Shown here: one piece after another, positions 8,844 through 17,833 of the stretch
Numbering within the stretch: the first letter of the stretch is position 1
How the letters are laid out: the number at the start of each line of letters is the position of its first letter
Virus record (IMG/VR): IMGVR_UViG_3300027801_002650
Coordinates: 16,840-80,839 of that record
Reading direction: 5' to 3' (one strand)
Origin: a virus
Length of the DNA: 64,000 bases
Program-made: the position numbers and the translations under genes
Notes under the pieces: generated by a model
Seen by the model: the letters and a program-made list of their open reading frames with translations, nothing else
What the model was told of the DNA's origin: nothing
The model's database searches: none

Positions 8844-9559
8844 CTGTCGATATTTATGGCGATAGTTTCTCCTGTCCCTGCTGCAAAACTGACGAAAAAG
8901 ACACCTACCTCGATATACTATCCGATCAATTTTTATTGGACAATACATCAAAGCATGGTGTTGGTGCACAATGGTGCGTTGAGAAGTTTATGGCAAGACA
9001 GTCTCATGGTGATTTTCTTTTATTCTGTCTGCCAGATGCACAAAGACTGTGGTTACAATATTTACCGGACTACATGGCTAGCCAGTCAAACAAAATATAT
9101 GCCATGATGAAGGCAAATAACATGGACTTTCCTGAAGAACTGGAAGAGTTGGCAGTTGAAGAAGCACCTAAAATATTTAAGGACTATGAAGGATACTACA
9201 ACACAGGCATGCACAGAATTTTTGAGGTCTTGGCTTCGAGTTTTATTTTGTCAAAGGCGAAACATTACAAGAAGGTTTTGATATGGCCATCGTCTGGCTC
9301 AGGTTTTCCTTTTCGTAACTATAACCACGCATTAGAAATACCTTCTAATGTACTCATGGTTCCGAAGTCCTTGACATTCATATCCCAATTCGAAATAAAT
9401 AATAAAACAAATCAGCCACATTTTGATTTTGATACTAGAAGCAATCACTTGTCACATGCAAATCACATTGTCCTTGCTAAGCAGATATCACAGTTTTTCT
9501 TGACAAACAAACACCCTGACATTATGGAATTTAAAAGATATATCTATGGAATGCAATAG
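8834..9559 (+). CDS. SGNH/GDSL-hydrolase-like protein
   Basis: The ATG at 8834 overlaps the previous stop by 10 bases and gives 241 residues; upstream in-frame codons would read through the end of the amidinotransferase gene and are less likely. The N-terminus is LTVDIYGDSFS, block I of the SGNH fold with the nucleophilic Ser in GDSF. Near the C-terminus SNHLSHANHIVLAKQI fits block V, where a His is catalytic. Such proteins are esterases, lipases or carbohydrate O-acyl transfer/deacylation enzymes. A CPCC cluster at about 14-17 just after block I is unusual. The middle is not recognised. Confidence 0.55.
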   Translation: MALTVDIYGDSFSCPCCKTDEKDTYLDILSDQFLLDNTSKHGVGAQWCVEKFMARQSHGDFLLFCLPDAQRLWLQYLPDYMASQSNKIYAMMKANNMDFPEELEELAVEEAPKIFKDYEGYYNTGMHRIFEVLASSFILSKAKHYKKVLIWPSSGSGFPFRNYNHALEIPSNVLMVPKSLTFISQFEINNKTNQPHFDFDTRSNHLSHANHIVLAKQISQFFLTNKHPDIMEFKRYIYGMQ

Positions 9560-10583
9560 ACTAAAGGGATACTTAGATCTTAGTCAAGCAGATGGCAGAG
9601 TCACACCATGCTGTTTGTTTGATATAGCTACAGGATGGAACTCAAACATTTATACAGGTGTCGATTTTTCTGAATGGTCAAATCCTGTCAAAAAAGGTTG
9701 CTGGCCTTGTGTAGAAAATGAATCTAATGGCCATGAGTCAATGCGACAGACTGCCGTTGCAGAAGGCATACAAATTGCCCTTGACTTTACGTGTAACTTC
9801 ATGTGCCGTATTTGTCGACCTGCCTTGTCATCAAAATGGGATTCGGTCGACGAGGACTGGACTCGGTTTGATAAAGACCATTTTTACAAGGATCCAAACA
9901 GAAAACGATTCGCTAATGAGCAAGAACGATTTCTAAACCTTGTAGATCTCTCAGAAATGAAAGAAGTCCGAATCGTGGGCGGAGAACCTTTCCTTTCAAA
10001 AAAATTAGTACCATTTCTTAAAAGACTGCCCAAGTCTGCCAAAGTTGATATAAATACTAATGCTAGCATTTTCCCAGATGATGCAACAATCAAAGAACTG
10101 GAAAAGTTTGATTCTGTTCAAATAGACGCAAGCATTGATGCCGTCGGGGAGCTAGCCGAGTGTATTAGGTTTGGTACTATCTGGTCTGAGGTAGAGAAAA
10201 ATATTAACAGACACATATCACTTTGGGATACTTACATTTATACTACTATCTCAGTTTTGAATGTGAACAATCTAAATGAAGTATATGACTTTGCTGGTGG
10301 AGATGAATACCACGGAGGCAAAAGCAGAATGAATCCCTTGATTACACCAACCTTCCTACGACTTGAACAGATACCACAAAACATAAGAAAATCATGGGGC
10401 ATAAAATCACTGAGAGGCATGGGTGATTTTAACAATATTATTTGTAATGAAACTGAAGTAAAACCTGAGCATAAGAAATGTATAGACTTTATACAAACTT
10501 GCGATAAACATCAGGGAATACTTTTTCAAAATGTAAATAAAGAAATGTGGGAAATATTATGGACATTAGCATACCCAAAGTAA
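9546..10583 (+). CDS. Radical-SAM protein with N-terminal twitch-like domain (rSAM 5)
   Basis: The 345-residue protein has a shorter twitch-like region: C3, C22/C23 after DGRVTP, and C52/C55 in KKGCWPC with NGHESMRQ following. The radical-SAM motif is at C83, C87 and C90 and is followed by RPALSSKW, then VGGEPF. The SIDAVGELAECIRFGTIW stretch is the family's conserved C-terminal segment. The cysteine spacing to the cluster motif is the same as in the gene at 13904. It lies between an SGNH-like and a QueC-like gene. Confidence 0.9.
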   Translation: MECNRLKGYLDLSQADGRVTPCCLFDIATGWNSNIYTGVDFSEWSNPVKKGCWPCVENESNGHESMRQTAVAEGIQIALDFTCNFMCRICRPALSSKWDSVDEDWTRFDKDHFYKDPNRKRFANEQERFLNLVDLSEMKEVRIVGGEPFLSKKLVPFLKRLPKSAKVDINTNASIFPDDATIKELEKFDSVQIDASIDAVGELAECIRFGTIWSEVEKNINRHISLWDTYIYTTISVLNVNNLNEVYDFAGGDEYHGGKSRMNPLITPTFLRLEQIPQNIRKSWGIKSLRGMGDFNNIICNETEVKPEHKKCIDFIQTCDKHQGILFQNVNKEMWEILWTLAYPK

Positions 10584-11359
10584 CAACCCGTTATACTGAT
10601 AAAATAATGCAGGAGTTGCATGATATAAGATTTTTCGATGATTCCGATGAGATGAAGAAACGTCAATCGACACTCAAAATCAAAGAAGAGTTTGTTGAAA
10701 TTCCTGTAAAAACAATCGGCATGTGGATGTCAGGTGGTGCCGACAGTTCCCTCTGTGCCTGGATGATAAACAAAAAGATTCGCGATGAAAATCTTGATAT
10801 AAAATTCCAACCAATGTCTGTTCGTAGAGGAAGACCATCAAATCCTATCTATGCTGGCAACGTTATCGATTTTATAGAGGGTGACCTAAATATTACAATG
10901 AATGATCACATCATTTATTATCCAGACATTGCAGATGAGTACCAAAGAGAAATAAAGGAGTTTAGAGACAGAGACGTTGAGAACTTCAACTCTGGATTAA
11001 TCGAGATTATGTATTCAGGAATAACCTCAAATCCCCCTGATAATGATATGAGTATTTTTGTAGACAAAAAATGTGAACCTACGAGAAACGAGTCGGCTGA
11101 GAAACCTCTAGAATCAGTTAGTGGACTAGCTCATTATATAAATCCCTTTTTTCAAATAAACAAAAAAGATATTAAAACTCTTTATGATGATTTCAAATTG
11201 ACCTACACATTATTTCCTATCACCAGAAGTTGCGAAGGTGATCCAGAAGATACTGGAAATCTTTCATATCATTGCGGAAAATGCTGGTGGTGTGAAGAAA
11301 GAATGTGGGCATTTGGATTTTTAGATAATCCTCCTCCCCAATATATTTATGATAATTGA
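10559..11359 (+). CDS. QueC-like PP-loop ATPase
   Basis: From the ATG at 10559 the protein has 266 residues; a GTG at 10547 is a weaker start. The PP-loop SGGADS at 58-63 binds ATP. The C-terminus has C225 and then CGKCWWCEER with C239, C242, C245 and R248, the four-cysteine zinc site of QueC, the 7-cyano-7-deazaguanine synthase. QueC turns a carboxylate into an amide and then a nitrile using ATP and ammonia. The region between differs from standard QueC, and no QueD, QueE or FolE was seen here, so this may be a relative that activates another carboxylate. Its presence makes a nucleotide or nitrile/amide step in the pathway possible. Confidence 0.75.
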   Translation: MDISIPKVTTRYTDKIMQELHDIRFFDDSDEMKKRQSTLKIKEEFVEIPVKTIGMWMSGGADSSLCAWMINKKIRDENLDIKFQPMSVRRGRPSNPIYAGNVIDFIEGDLNITMNDHIIYYPDIADEYQREIKEFRDRDVENFNSGLIEIMYSGITSNPPDNDMSIFVDKKCEPTRNESAEKPLESVSGLAHYINPFFQINKKDIKTLYDDFKLTYTLFPITRSCEGDPEDTGNLSYHCGKCWWCEERMWAFGFLDNPPPQYIYDN

Positions 11360-12773
11360 TAAAGATCCTACCAATCTACCCTCAAAAACTTTCTGTGCTT
11401 TACCTTGGATGCACGTATCCACACGACCGAATGGCCACATGCGTGTTTGCTGTACAGCAAACGCATCAGGTGTTCAGAATAAAGACTCAACAAAAAAGAC
11501 TCTCTCAGAGGCAGGTGTACTCAGAAGAGATGATGGTCTTCCAGCAAATCTAGCAACGACAAGTTTGCTTGATGCTTGGAACAACGAATACATGAGGTCA
11601 GTTCGCAAAATGATGCTTAATGGTGAAAAACCTCCCTCATGCTTGAAATGCTTTAAGGAAGAAGATGCAGGACACAGAAGCAAACGACAATGGGAAACTG
11701 CCAAGTGGGTAGGAGAACTCGGACTCGACGATATCATCGGAGAAACAAACGAGGATGGCTCCGTACCTCCAAGAGTCAGGTACATTGATTTACGTTTGGG
11801 CAGTAAGTGTCAGTTGGCTTGTGTTATGTGTTCTCCTCATGATTCTTCTAAATGGGTAAAGGAATATAAAGAAATCTACCCTGATCTAAAGAACGAACGA
11901 CTACGCGACTCACAACTCTGGGAAAAAGACTCCGGAAAGTTGGCATGGTCAGGTGGCTCGTATGCTTGGCACAAATCAAATCCTACATTCTGGGATGAGT
12001 TTTGGACTCAGGTTCCTACGCTGAAACAACTGTACTGGGCAGGTGGCGAATCATTGATTATGGATGAGCACTACATGGTGCTTGAGAAGATCATTGAAAT
12101 GGGGCATGCTAAAGATATAGAACTACGATACAACTCAAATGGTCTCGAATGGGAACCACACTTGTTTGATTTATGGAAAGAATTTAGAAATGTAATTTTT
12201 CATTTCAGCATTGACTGTCATGAGGAGAAAAACCATTTCATTCGATACCCATCTAATTGGGAACAAGTCGTGACCCAAATGGAAGCACTTGATGATTACC
12301 CGCACGGCAACTTGAGACTTACTACAGCCACGACAATCATAGCTCTCAATTTGTTTTATCTTCCCGATTTTATCAAATGGAAACTGAGCAAACAATGGAA
12401 GCTGTTAAACAAGTTTCCTGCTGGAGCAGGCATGATAGATTTACATCTTGCCTACTGGCCACCTCAATTAAACTGCAAGGTACTGCCAAAGTGGTTCAAG
12501 ATGGAGGTAACCGAAAAGTTTAATGAGTTCTATCCTTGGCTTGAAGAAAACTGGCAAAAATGCAATGGCGTAGAAAATCTGTCATTTACAGAGTGGCGTG
12601 AACTGCCATACGGCATAAAAAGACTTGAGGGACTTGTTTCATTTATGAACTCGGAGGACTGGTCTGAACGATTGCCCGAAACTGCAGAGTGGTGTTATAC
12701 CATAGCAAAAAGAAGAAAACTTGATTTTTTGAAAATCTTTCCTGACCTCGAATGGCTACAATGGTATGCTTAA
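11349..12773 (+). CDS. Radical-SAM protein with N-terminal twitch-like domain, long form (rSAM 6)
   Basis: At 474 residues this is the longest radical-SAM protein here. The N-terminal domain has FCALPWMHVSTRPNG (C16), C34/C35, and C98/C101 in MLNGEKPPSCLKC with a SKRQ end. The radical-SAM motif is at C154, C158 and C161, followed by SPHDSSKW and AGGESL. HFSIDCHEEKNHFIRYPSNW is the conserved later segment. The extra length lies mostly in the twitch-to-core linker and the C-terminus. This subtype (ALPWxHxxxxPNG) is the best-known form of the family in phages. It overlaps the QueC-like gene by 11 bases. Confidence 0.92.
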   Translation: MIIDKDPTNLPSKTFCALPWMHVSTRPNGHMRVCCTANASGVQNKDSTKKTLSEAGVLRRDDGLPANLATTSLLDAWNNEYMRSVRKMMLNGEKPPSCLKCFKEEDAGHRSKRQWETAKWVGELGLDDIIGETNEDGSVPPRVRYIDLRLGSKCQLACVMCSPHDSSKWVKEYKEIYPDLKNERLRDSQLWEKDSGKLAWSGGSYAWHKSNPTFWDEFWTQVPTLKQLYWAGGESLIMDEHYMVLEKIIEMGHAKDIELRYNSNGLEWEPHLFDLWKEFRNVIFHFSIDCHEEKNHFIRYPSNWEQVVTQMEALDDYPHGNLRLTTATTIIALNLFYLPDFIKWKLSKQWKLLNKFPAGAGMIDLHLAYWPPQLNCKVLPKWFKMEVTEKFNEFYPWLEENWQKCNGVENLSFTEWRELPYGIKRLEGLVSFMNSEDWSERLPETAEWCYTIAKRRKLDFLKIFPDLEWLQWYA

Positions 12774-13914
12774 TATAGAAAATATAGAAGACAAATCAAA
12801 TCGTTATCAGATCATATGGGACCTCGGACGCAGGTGCTCATATGCCTGCTCATATTGCCCTCCTCACAGAAACAATAAGTGGTCTACATTTATTGACTAT
12901 GAAAAACTATGCGACACCGTAGACAAGGTTGCTCAATATGCGTTACTGTATGATCAGTTTCGTAAAGTGCCTGCTATGAAAAAACTTAGTTTTACTGGCG
13001 GTGAGCCAACTGTTCATCCGGACTTTTTTAAATTCCTAAGATACGTAAAGACTACTTACCCCTTTTTCAGTAGAGGTCTGACTACAAATGGGTGGTTTTC
13101 GAATAGTGTTTTAGATAAAGTGATGTCCCTGACAACTGGTGGTACTCTGTCATATCATTGTGAATCAACAGATAAACAGAAAAAACAAGTAATAAGCAAT
13201 GCTATCGTATTACGAGAAAAGTACAAGGTAAACGTAATGTTTCACAAAGATTACTTTTGGGAATGCGTAGATGTTTGCGAGACAATGGAGAAAAATGGTG
13301 TAGACTACGTACCACGAATCATAGGAGATGATCATCCCGATGATAAAAAGTCCATAGAGTTAGGTTATACACAGGTGTACGAAGAAGATCAAATGAAATG
13401 GTTTAGAGATTACTGGAAACAGAAAGGACAAAATGTTGCAGAATCAGGAAACACCCAAAAAGGATTGGGACGTCCCTGTTGCGGAGGCAGATGCTTTAAG
13501 GCAGACGGCAAGGATTCTTACTTTCTCCCTGATACAAACTTTCAGGGTTGGAGCTGTATGGTTAACTGGTATTTTCTTTTCATAAACTCAGAGGCAGATC
13601 GTGTATGGACTCATCAAACTTGTGGCGTAAATCTTGATGGAAAAGTTGCTCCTCTTGGAAAGATATCCGAGTTTGACGATATACTTGACAAACTCGGCGA
13701 TTCATTGTATACTAGAAGGGTGCCAATGATTACGTGTCCGAAAACATTTTGTGGATGTGGTATGTGCATCACAAAATCAAAAGACAATGTGAAAGAGATG
13801 TTTGACAGGCATACTGTCGATGAGTTGGACTTTGAGAAAGTATCACAAAAGAAAAGCAACTGGTTCACAGACGAAACAACGAAAAGGGTTTTTGAGAAGT
13901 TAGATGCTGTGTAA
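12766..13914 (+). CDS. Radical-SAM protein with C-terminal GWxC cysteine module (rSAM 7)
   Basis: The 382-residue protein has the radical-SAM motif CSYACSYC at C24, C28 and C31, then FTGGEPT at 76-82. After the core comes RPCCGGRC, then a cysteine module: FQGWSC at about 259-264, TCG near 285, a GK.SEF stretch, and ITCPKTFCGCGMC at about 321-333. This is a SPASM-like auxiliary-cluster domain. The same module is found C-terminally in the gene at 21350 and N-terminally in the gene at 19423. Substrate unknown. Confidence 0.9.
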   Translation: MLNIENIEDKSNRYQIIWDLGRRCSYACSYCPPHRNNKWSTFIDYEKLCDTVDKVAQYALLYDQFRKVPAMKKLSFTGGEPTVHPDFFKFLRYVKTTYPFFSRGLTTNGWFSNSVLDKVMSLTTGGTLSYHCESTDKQKKQVISNAIVLREKYKVNVMFHKDYFWECVDVCETMEKNGVDYVPRIIGDDHPDDKKSIELGYTQVYEEDQMKWFRDYWKQKGQNVAESGNTQKGLGRPCCGGRCFKADGKDSYFLPDTNFQGWSCMVNWYFLFINSEADRVWTHQTCGVNLDGKVAPLGKISEFDDILDKLGDSLYTRRVPMITCPKTFCGCGMCITKSKDNVKEMFDRHTVDELDFEKVSQKKSNWFTDETTKRVFEKLDAV

Positions 13915-14857
13915 AATGCCTTTCACCCATTCTTTTATAGATGGGGAAACTATGAAACCTTGCTGTATGTTTGAAGGCGAGGGAGACGTACGGGAACAGT
14001 TTCTAGCAGGCATAAAACCTGAAGGATGCAAACCTTGTTTCGACAAAGAGGAACGTGGAGGAACCAGTTCGAGACAGTATTACAATCAACGATATGACTT
14101 TTTGCCTCTGGACAAAGTCAGAACCTTTGACCTGAGAATCGATGATGTATGTAATCTAAAGTGTGTTATGTGTGGACCTGATCAGTCTACCAAATGGAGA
14201 GAAGACATTGAGATATTCGATGAGTTTGTTGGTAGACCACTGTGGAACAGGAAAATACCACTGCCAGATTTATCTGATGCATTAGAAATAAGCATCCTTG
14301 GTGGAGAACCATTCTATATGAGAACTGCTGAGAACATATTGAAAAAGCAGTCCCGAGACACCCGCATTATTTTGAACACAAATGCTTGCATCGATGCAGA
14401 CAACAAACTGCTGGGCATATTAAAAGAGTTTGATGTTGTTGAAATCGTAATATCGATTGACGGGTACAAGCAAGTAAACGATTATATTCGTTTCCCATCA
14501 GAGTGGGATAAGTTTGAGTCTGGTATAGATATTATTTTTTCCCTCGACAATATTGAATATAAACCATTTAACACAACAGTCAGTTGCCTAAACCTGCCAG
14601 ACCTTGATAATATCAAAAACTACACAAAGCAATACTCAGACTACAAACACTACATAAATTATCTTACCGACCCAGACTTTTTGAGTATAAATGCTTTGCC
14701 ACCGAAAGTCATAGAATACTGTGATGTTGACGTAGACTATGAGTTCGACAAAAAGTTGAATCAAAAGATGAGAGCATACTTGAGTAAGTTAGACAAGAAA
14801 AGAAATACAAATAGCAAAAGGACATTACCATGGTGCTGGATCGACCATTCAGAATAG
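13904..14857 (+). CDS. Radical-SAM protein with N-terminal twitch-like domain (rSAM 8)
   Basis: The 317-residue protein begins MLCKMPF (C3), with DGETMKPCC (C20/C21), and C42/C45 in FLAGIKPEGCKPC followed by GGTSSRQ. The radical-SAM motif is at C83, C87 and C90, then GPDQSTKW and LGGEPF. ISIDGYKQVNDYIRFPSEW is the conserved later segment. It is compact, with little sequence past the core. It overlaps the following SPASM enzyme by 28 bases, the second twitch/SPASM pair. Confidence 0.91.
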   Translation: MLCKMPFTHSFIDGETMKPCCMFEGEGDVREQFLAGIKPEGCKPCFDKEERGGTSSRQYYNQRYDFLPLDKVRTFDLRIDDVCNLKCVMCGPDQSTKWREDIEIFDEFVGRPLWNRKIPLPDLSDALEISILGGEPFYMRTAENILKKQSRDTRIILNTNACIDADNKLLGILKEFDVVEIVISIDGYKQVNDYIRFPSEWDKFESGIDIIFSLDNIEYKPFNTTVSCLNLPDLDNIKNYTKQYSDYKHYINYLTDPDFLSINALPPKVIEYCDVDVDYEFDKKLNQKMRAYLSKLDKKRNTNSKRTLPWCWIDHSE

Positions 14858-15795
14858 AGTTTGAGATAAGTTCTCTATGTAATGCTCTCTGCTCAGGTTG
14901 TCAACGAACAATGATGGACAACAGGGGAAAGTACTACTACAAAGGAAATATTACCATAGACCAAATGACAGATTGGTTTGATGAGGTTGACTTGACTAAT
15001 GCCAAAATTAAACTGTGTGGTGTGTTAGGTGACCCGATTGTCAACCCTGACTGCTATGAAATATGTTCCTATTTGATGCTAGAGAAGAAAGTCAAAAGCA
15101 TAGAAATATCTACCAATGGTGGTATGAGATCATCAAAGTTTTGGACTCAGTTAGGCGAGTTATCAGCGATGAGCGGCAATCGTTTATATGTACATTGGTC
15201 AATAGACGGAGTTACCAAAAATGATTACAGAGAAAACGTAAACATCGACAAGGTCTGGGAAAACTTTCATACTTACTATAATGCTGGTGGTAAATGCATT
15301 TGGCAGTATATACATTTTGATTACAACGCAGACGAAATCCCTCTGGCAAAACAAAAAGCAAAAGAGTTAGGTGTTGAGTTAAAGATACGTGTCAGTTGGA
15401 GAAATACTGCTGATGCAGCAAAGTTTAAATCAAGCGAAGCACTAAAGATCGACGAAGACATATACGAGACAGTTGAGACTCGAGCACGCACGGGTGACTA
15501 TGAGGCAGCAAATATTGTTTGTCGACATCAGTTAGAAAATGAGCTGTTCGTTACATCAGAAGGCAGAATATGGCCTTGCTGTCATTTACAAGATGAACAG
15601 GTTGCAGGCAAAACTGACATACTAACAAAAGTTGGTTTAAAAAATGATCTACAGCAGTCAAAATTTTACGACATTATTCAGTCTGAGTGGTATGAAAAAA
15701 CACTGGCCGAGTCGTGGGAAAAATCACACCCTCTTCACCTACCCAGGTGCTATTTATCCTGTGGAGATTTTGCGAAAAGAAAAGTTATTAAATGA
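14830..15795 (+). CDS. Radical-SAM/SPASM protein (rSAM 9)
   Basis: The 321-residue protein has the cluster motif CNALCSGC at C17, C21 and C24, CGVLGDPIVNP in the GGE position, STNGG and HWSIDGVTKNDYR. The SPASM region has a lone C before a 15-residue spacer, SEGRIWPCCHL at about 243-252, and a final CYLSC. It is closely related to rSAM 4, 11 and 13. Its last codons overlap the next ATG as ATGA, so it is probably coupled to the PLP-enzyme gene. Confidence 0.9.
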   Translation: MVLDRPFRIEFEISSLCNALCSGCQRTMMDNRGKYYYKGNITIDQMTDWFDEVDLTNAKIKLCGVLGDPIVNPDCYEICSYLMLEKKVKSIEISTNGGMRSSKFWTQLGELSAMSGNRLYVHWSIDGVTKNDYRENVNIDKVWENFHTYYNAGGKCIWQYIHFDYNADEIPLAKQKAKELGVELKIRVSWRNTADAAKFKSSEALKIDEDIYETVETRARTGDYEAANIVCRHQLENELFVTSEGRIWPCCHLQDEQVAGKTDILTKVGLKNDLQQSKFYDIIQSEWYEKTLAESWEKSHPLHLPRCYLSCGDFAKRKVIK

Positions 15796-16625
15796 TAGAT
15801 AGTCCCGAAAGAGAATACACATTAGACTGGTTGCAGTATGAAAGACAGCAACCAATGTACGATGAGAGCATCAATGATTTTTATGCTCGTATTTTTAAGG
15901 AAACTCCAGTTCACGCAAAAACTATTGACGTAGATTTTTTACATGCCTTTGACGAATGGTTGAGAAATCATCAGTTCAGCAGTTTTACAGGAATGGATGC
16001 ATTCCCTGTCAGGCATGTCATACAGGGTGTCACACATTACATCGACGACCTGTATCAGACATATGGTTCTTTGCAGATATTCAAAAATGATTATAAATAC
16101 CACTGGCGACTGAACAATGAAATAGAGTATGCTACTATCGATACCCTGGATAAAAGGCACCTACTTATATCAATGCCGTTTCCTTACTACGGTGATATAC
16201 ATCCTGGCATGTACACAATACTCGATGCGTGTTATGAAAAGGGAATCCCTGTGCATGTTGATGCTGCTTGGATTAGTTGCATACGCAATATTGATTTCAA
16301 TTTTGACCACCCTGCTATTCAGACTTTTGCTATCAGTTTAAGTAAAGGAGGCATAGGTGGTTGTCGAATCGGTGTGAGATATGCACGATGGACAACTGAA
16401 GGACCTATCACATTAATGAATAAGTTTAACATGAATCAACAACCACTGATGTGGATTGGAACACGTTTCATGAAGGAGTTTGGTCCAGAGTATTTTTGGA
16501 AAAAATATGAAAACAAATATAATCAAGTTCTTAAGGATTTCAAACTGCAACCATCAAAAGCAATACACCTTGCTATGAGCAACGGTAAACCTGTTGGTGT
16601 TCGATCACTGCTGAGGGCATTATGA
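15792..16625 (+). CDS. Short PLP-dependent fold-type-I enzyme (aminotransferase-like)
   Basis: The protein has 277 residues. IPVHVDAAW at 152-160 supplies D157, which fits the Asp that pairs with the pyridine nitrogen of PLP. FAISLSKGGIGGCRIG at 179-194 supplies K185 as the likely Schiff-base lysine and R192 as the phosphate-binding arginine. These three in this order and spacing are the signature of aspartate-aminotransferase-like enzymes. The usual length is about 400 residues, so much of the N-terminal arm and small domain is missing. Both ends overlap neighbours as ATGA. A transamination or lyase step is likely; the substrate is unknown. Confidence 0.72.
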   Translation: MIDSPEREYTLDWLQYERQQPMYDESINDFYARIFKETPVHAKTIDVDFLHAFDEWLRNHQFSSFTGMDAFPVRHVIQGVTHYIDDLYQTYGSLQIFKNDYKYHWRLNNEIEYATIDTLDKRHLLISMPFPYYGDIHPGMYTILDACYEKGIPVHVDAAWISCIRNIDFNFDHPAIQTFAISLSKGGIGGCRIGVRYARWTTEGPITLMNKFNMNQQPLMWIGTRFMKEFGPEYFWKKYENKYNQVLKDFKLQPSKAIHLAMSNGKPVGVRSLLRAL

Positions 16626-17833
16626 GTTGTATTCTACCTTGGATCAATTTTGGTACAAATATTTACGGGCGACCGAGAGTCTGTGGTTACTCTAACATAA
16701 ATGCACAATGGAAGCATATGTTTGAGAAAAGAGGTTTACCATGGCCACCTACTAAAATTGAAGACACCCCAAAGGAAATCCTTGAAAGTGACTTTGCCAA
16801 AGAGTTCCAGACTTGGAATGGTAAGTTAGAAAAGCATGGTGTAAAAGAGCAGTGGAACAACATTTATTTTAGAGAGATTCGTGAAACATTTTTGAATGGT
16901 GAGTGGCCAGCAAACTGTGGCAGATGTAAGCATGTTGAAGAGTTGGGTGGCAAGTCAAAACGCATAGACGAAAATGATATGTGGCATGACGAAAATCTGA
17001 TCGTAGAAACAGAATATCCAAAGCACATCGATGTAAGAACTGGTACAGTCTGCAACTTTAAATGTATTCATTGTAGTCCAAATGTTAGCTCGAAATGGGT
17101 TGAGGACAAGGAAGTCGCCATAAAATATGGAACCGAATACGTAGAAAATGATAATACTTGGATAGCAAAAGATAATGACTTTTGGAATCAACTTGACATT
17201 TCTCAAATAAAAAGGTATAATTTCTTAGGTGGTGAATCGTTTTATAATAAAAGACATAACGAGTTTATCAAAAAACTGAATGAAAGCGAGTATGCGAATG
17301 AAATAGAAATCGCTTACGTCACCAATGGTTCGTTCAGATTTGAGAATATGGAAAACTTCAAAAAGGTAAGACTGAGATTGTCTGTTGACTGTGTAGAAAC
17401 AGCAGGGGAATATTTTCGTTATGGATTAAAATGGGATGATTGGTGTGAAAACATTAAAAAATTTCCGTCAAACTTTGACACATCCTTTCAATGGACTTGC
17501 AGTAATGTAAGCATGTTCTACTTAGTAGATACCTACAAGTTATTGCGCAAACAGTTTCCTGACATTAGATTTTTGTTTGAGAATCATGTAACAGAACCCT
17601 ACTATATGTCAGCACAAAATCTGCCCAGTAGCATCAAAGAAAAAATCAGTGACGAAATTGATTTTGAAATAGATCCTTTTTACGTTAATTATATGTTTAA
17701 AAAAGATGGATGGTCAGAAAAAGGTGAAACTTTTATTAACTATCTAAACGATTTAGATAAAGCAAGAAAAACCAATTGGAGAAAAAGTCTGTGTGGTCTA
17801 GAGAAAGCATTGAGTGGATTGACGTTGAGCTAA
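16622..17833 (+). CDS. Radical-SAM protein with N-terminal twitch-like domain (rSAM 10)
   Basis: The 403-residue protein begins MSCILPWINFG (C3), with C21, and C99/C102 in FLNGEWPANCGRC followed by GGKSKR. The radical-SAM motif is at C144, C148 and C151, then SPNVSSKW and LGGESF. LSVDCVETAGEYFRYGLKW is the conserved later segment. It starts at an ATGA overlap with the PLP-enzyme gene and overlaps the following SPASM gene by 43 bases, a third twitch/SPASM pair. Confidence 0.91.
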   Translation: MSCILPWINFGTNIYGRPRVCGYSNINAQWKHMFEKRGLPWPPTKIEDTPKEILESDFAKEFQTWNGKLEKHGVKEQWNNIYFREIRETFLNGEWPANCGRCKHVEELGGKSKRIDENDMWHDENLIVETEYPKHIDVRTGTVCNFKCIHCSPNVSSKWVEDKEVAIKYGTEYVENDNTWIAKDNDFWNQLDISQIKRYNFLGGESFYNKRHNEFIKKLNESEYANEIEIAYVTNGSFRFENMENFKKVRLRLSVDCVETAGEYFRYGLKWDDWCENIKKFPSNFDTSFQWTCSNVSMFYLVDTYKLLRKQFPDIRFLFENHVTEPYYMSAQNLPSSIKEKISDEIDFEIDPFYVNYMFKKDGWSEKGETFINYLNDLDKARKTNWRKSLCGLEKALSGLTLS

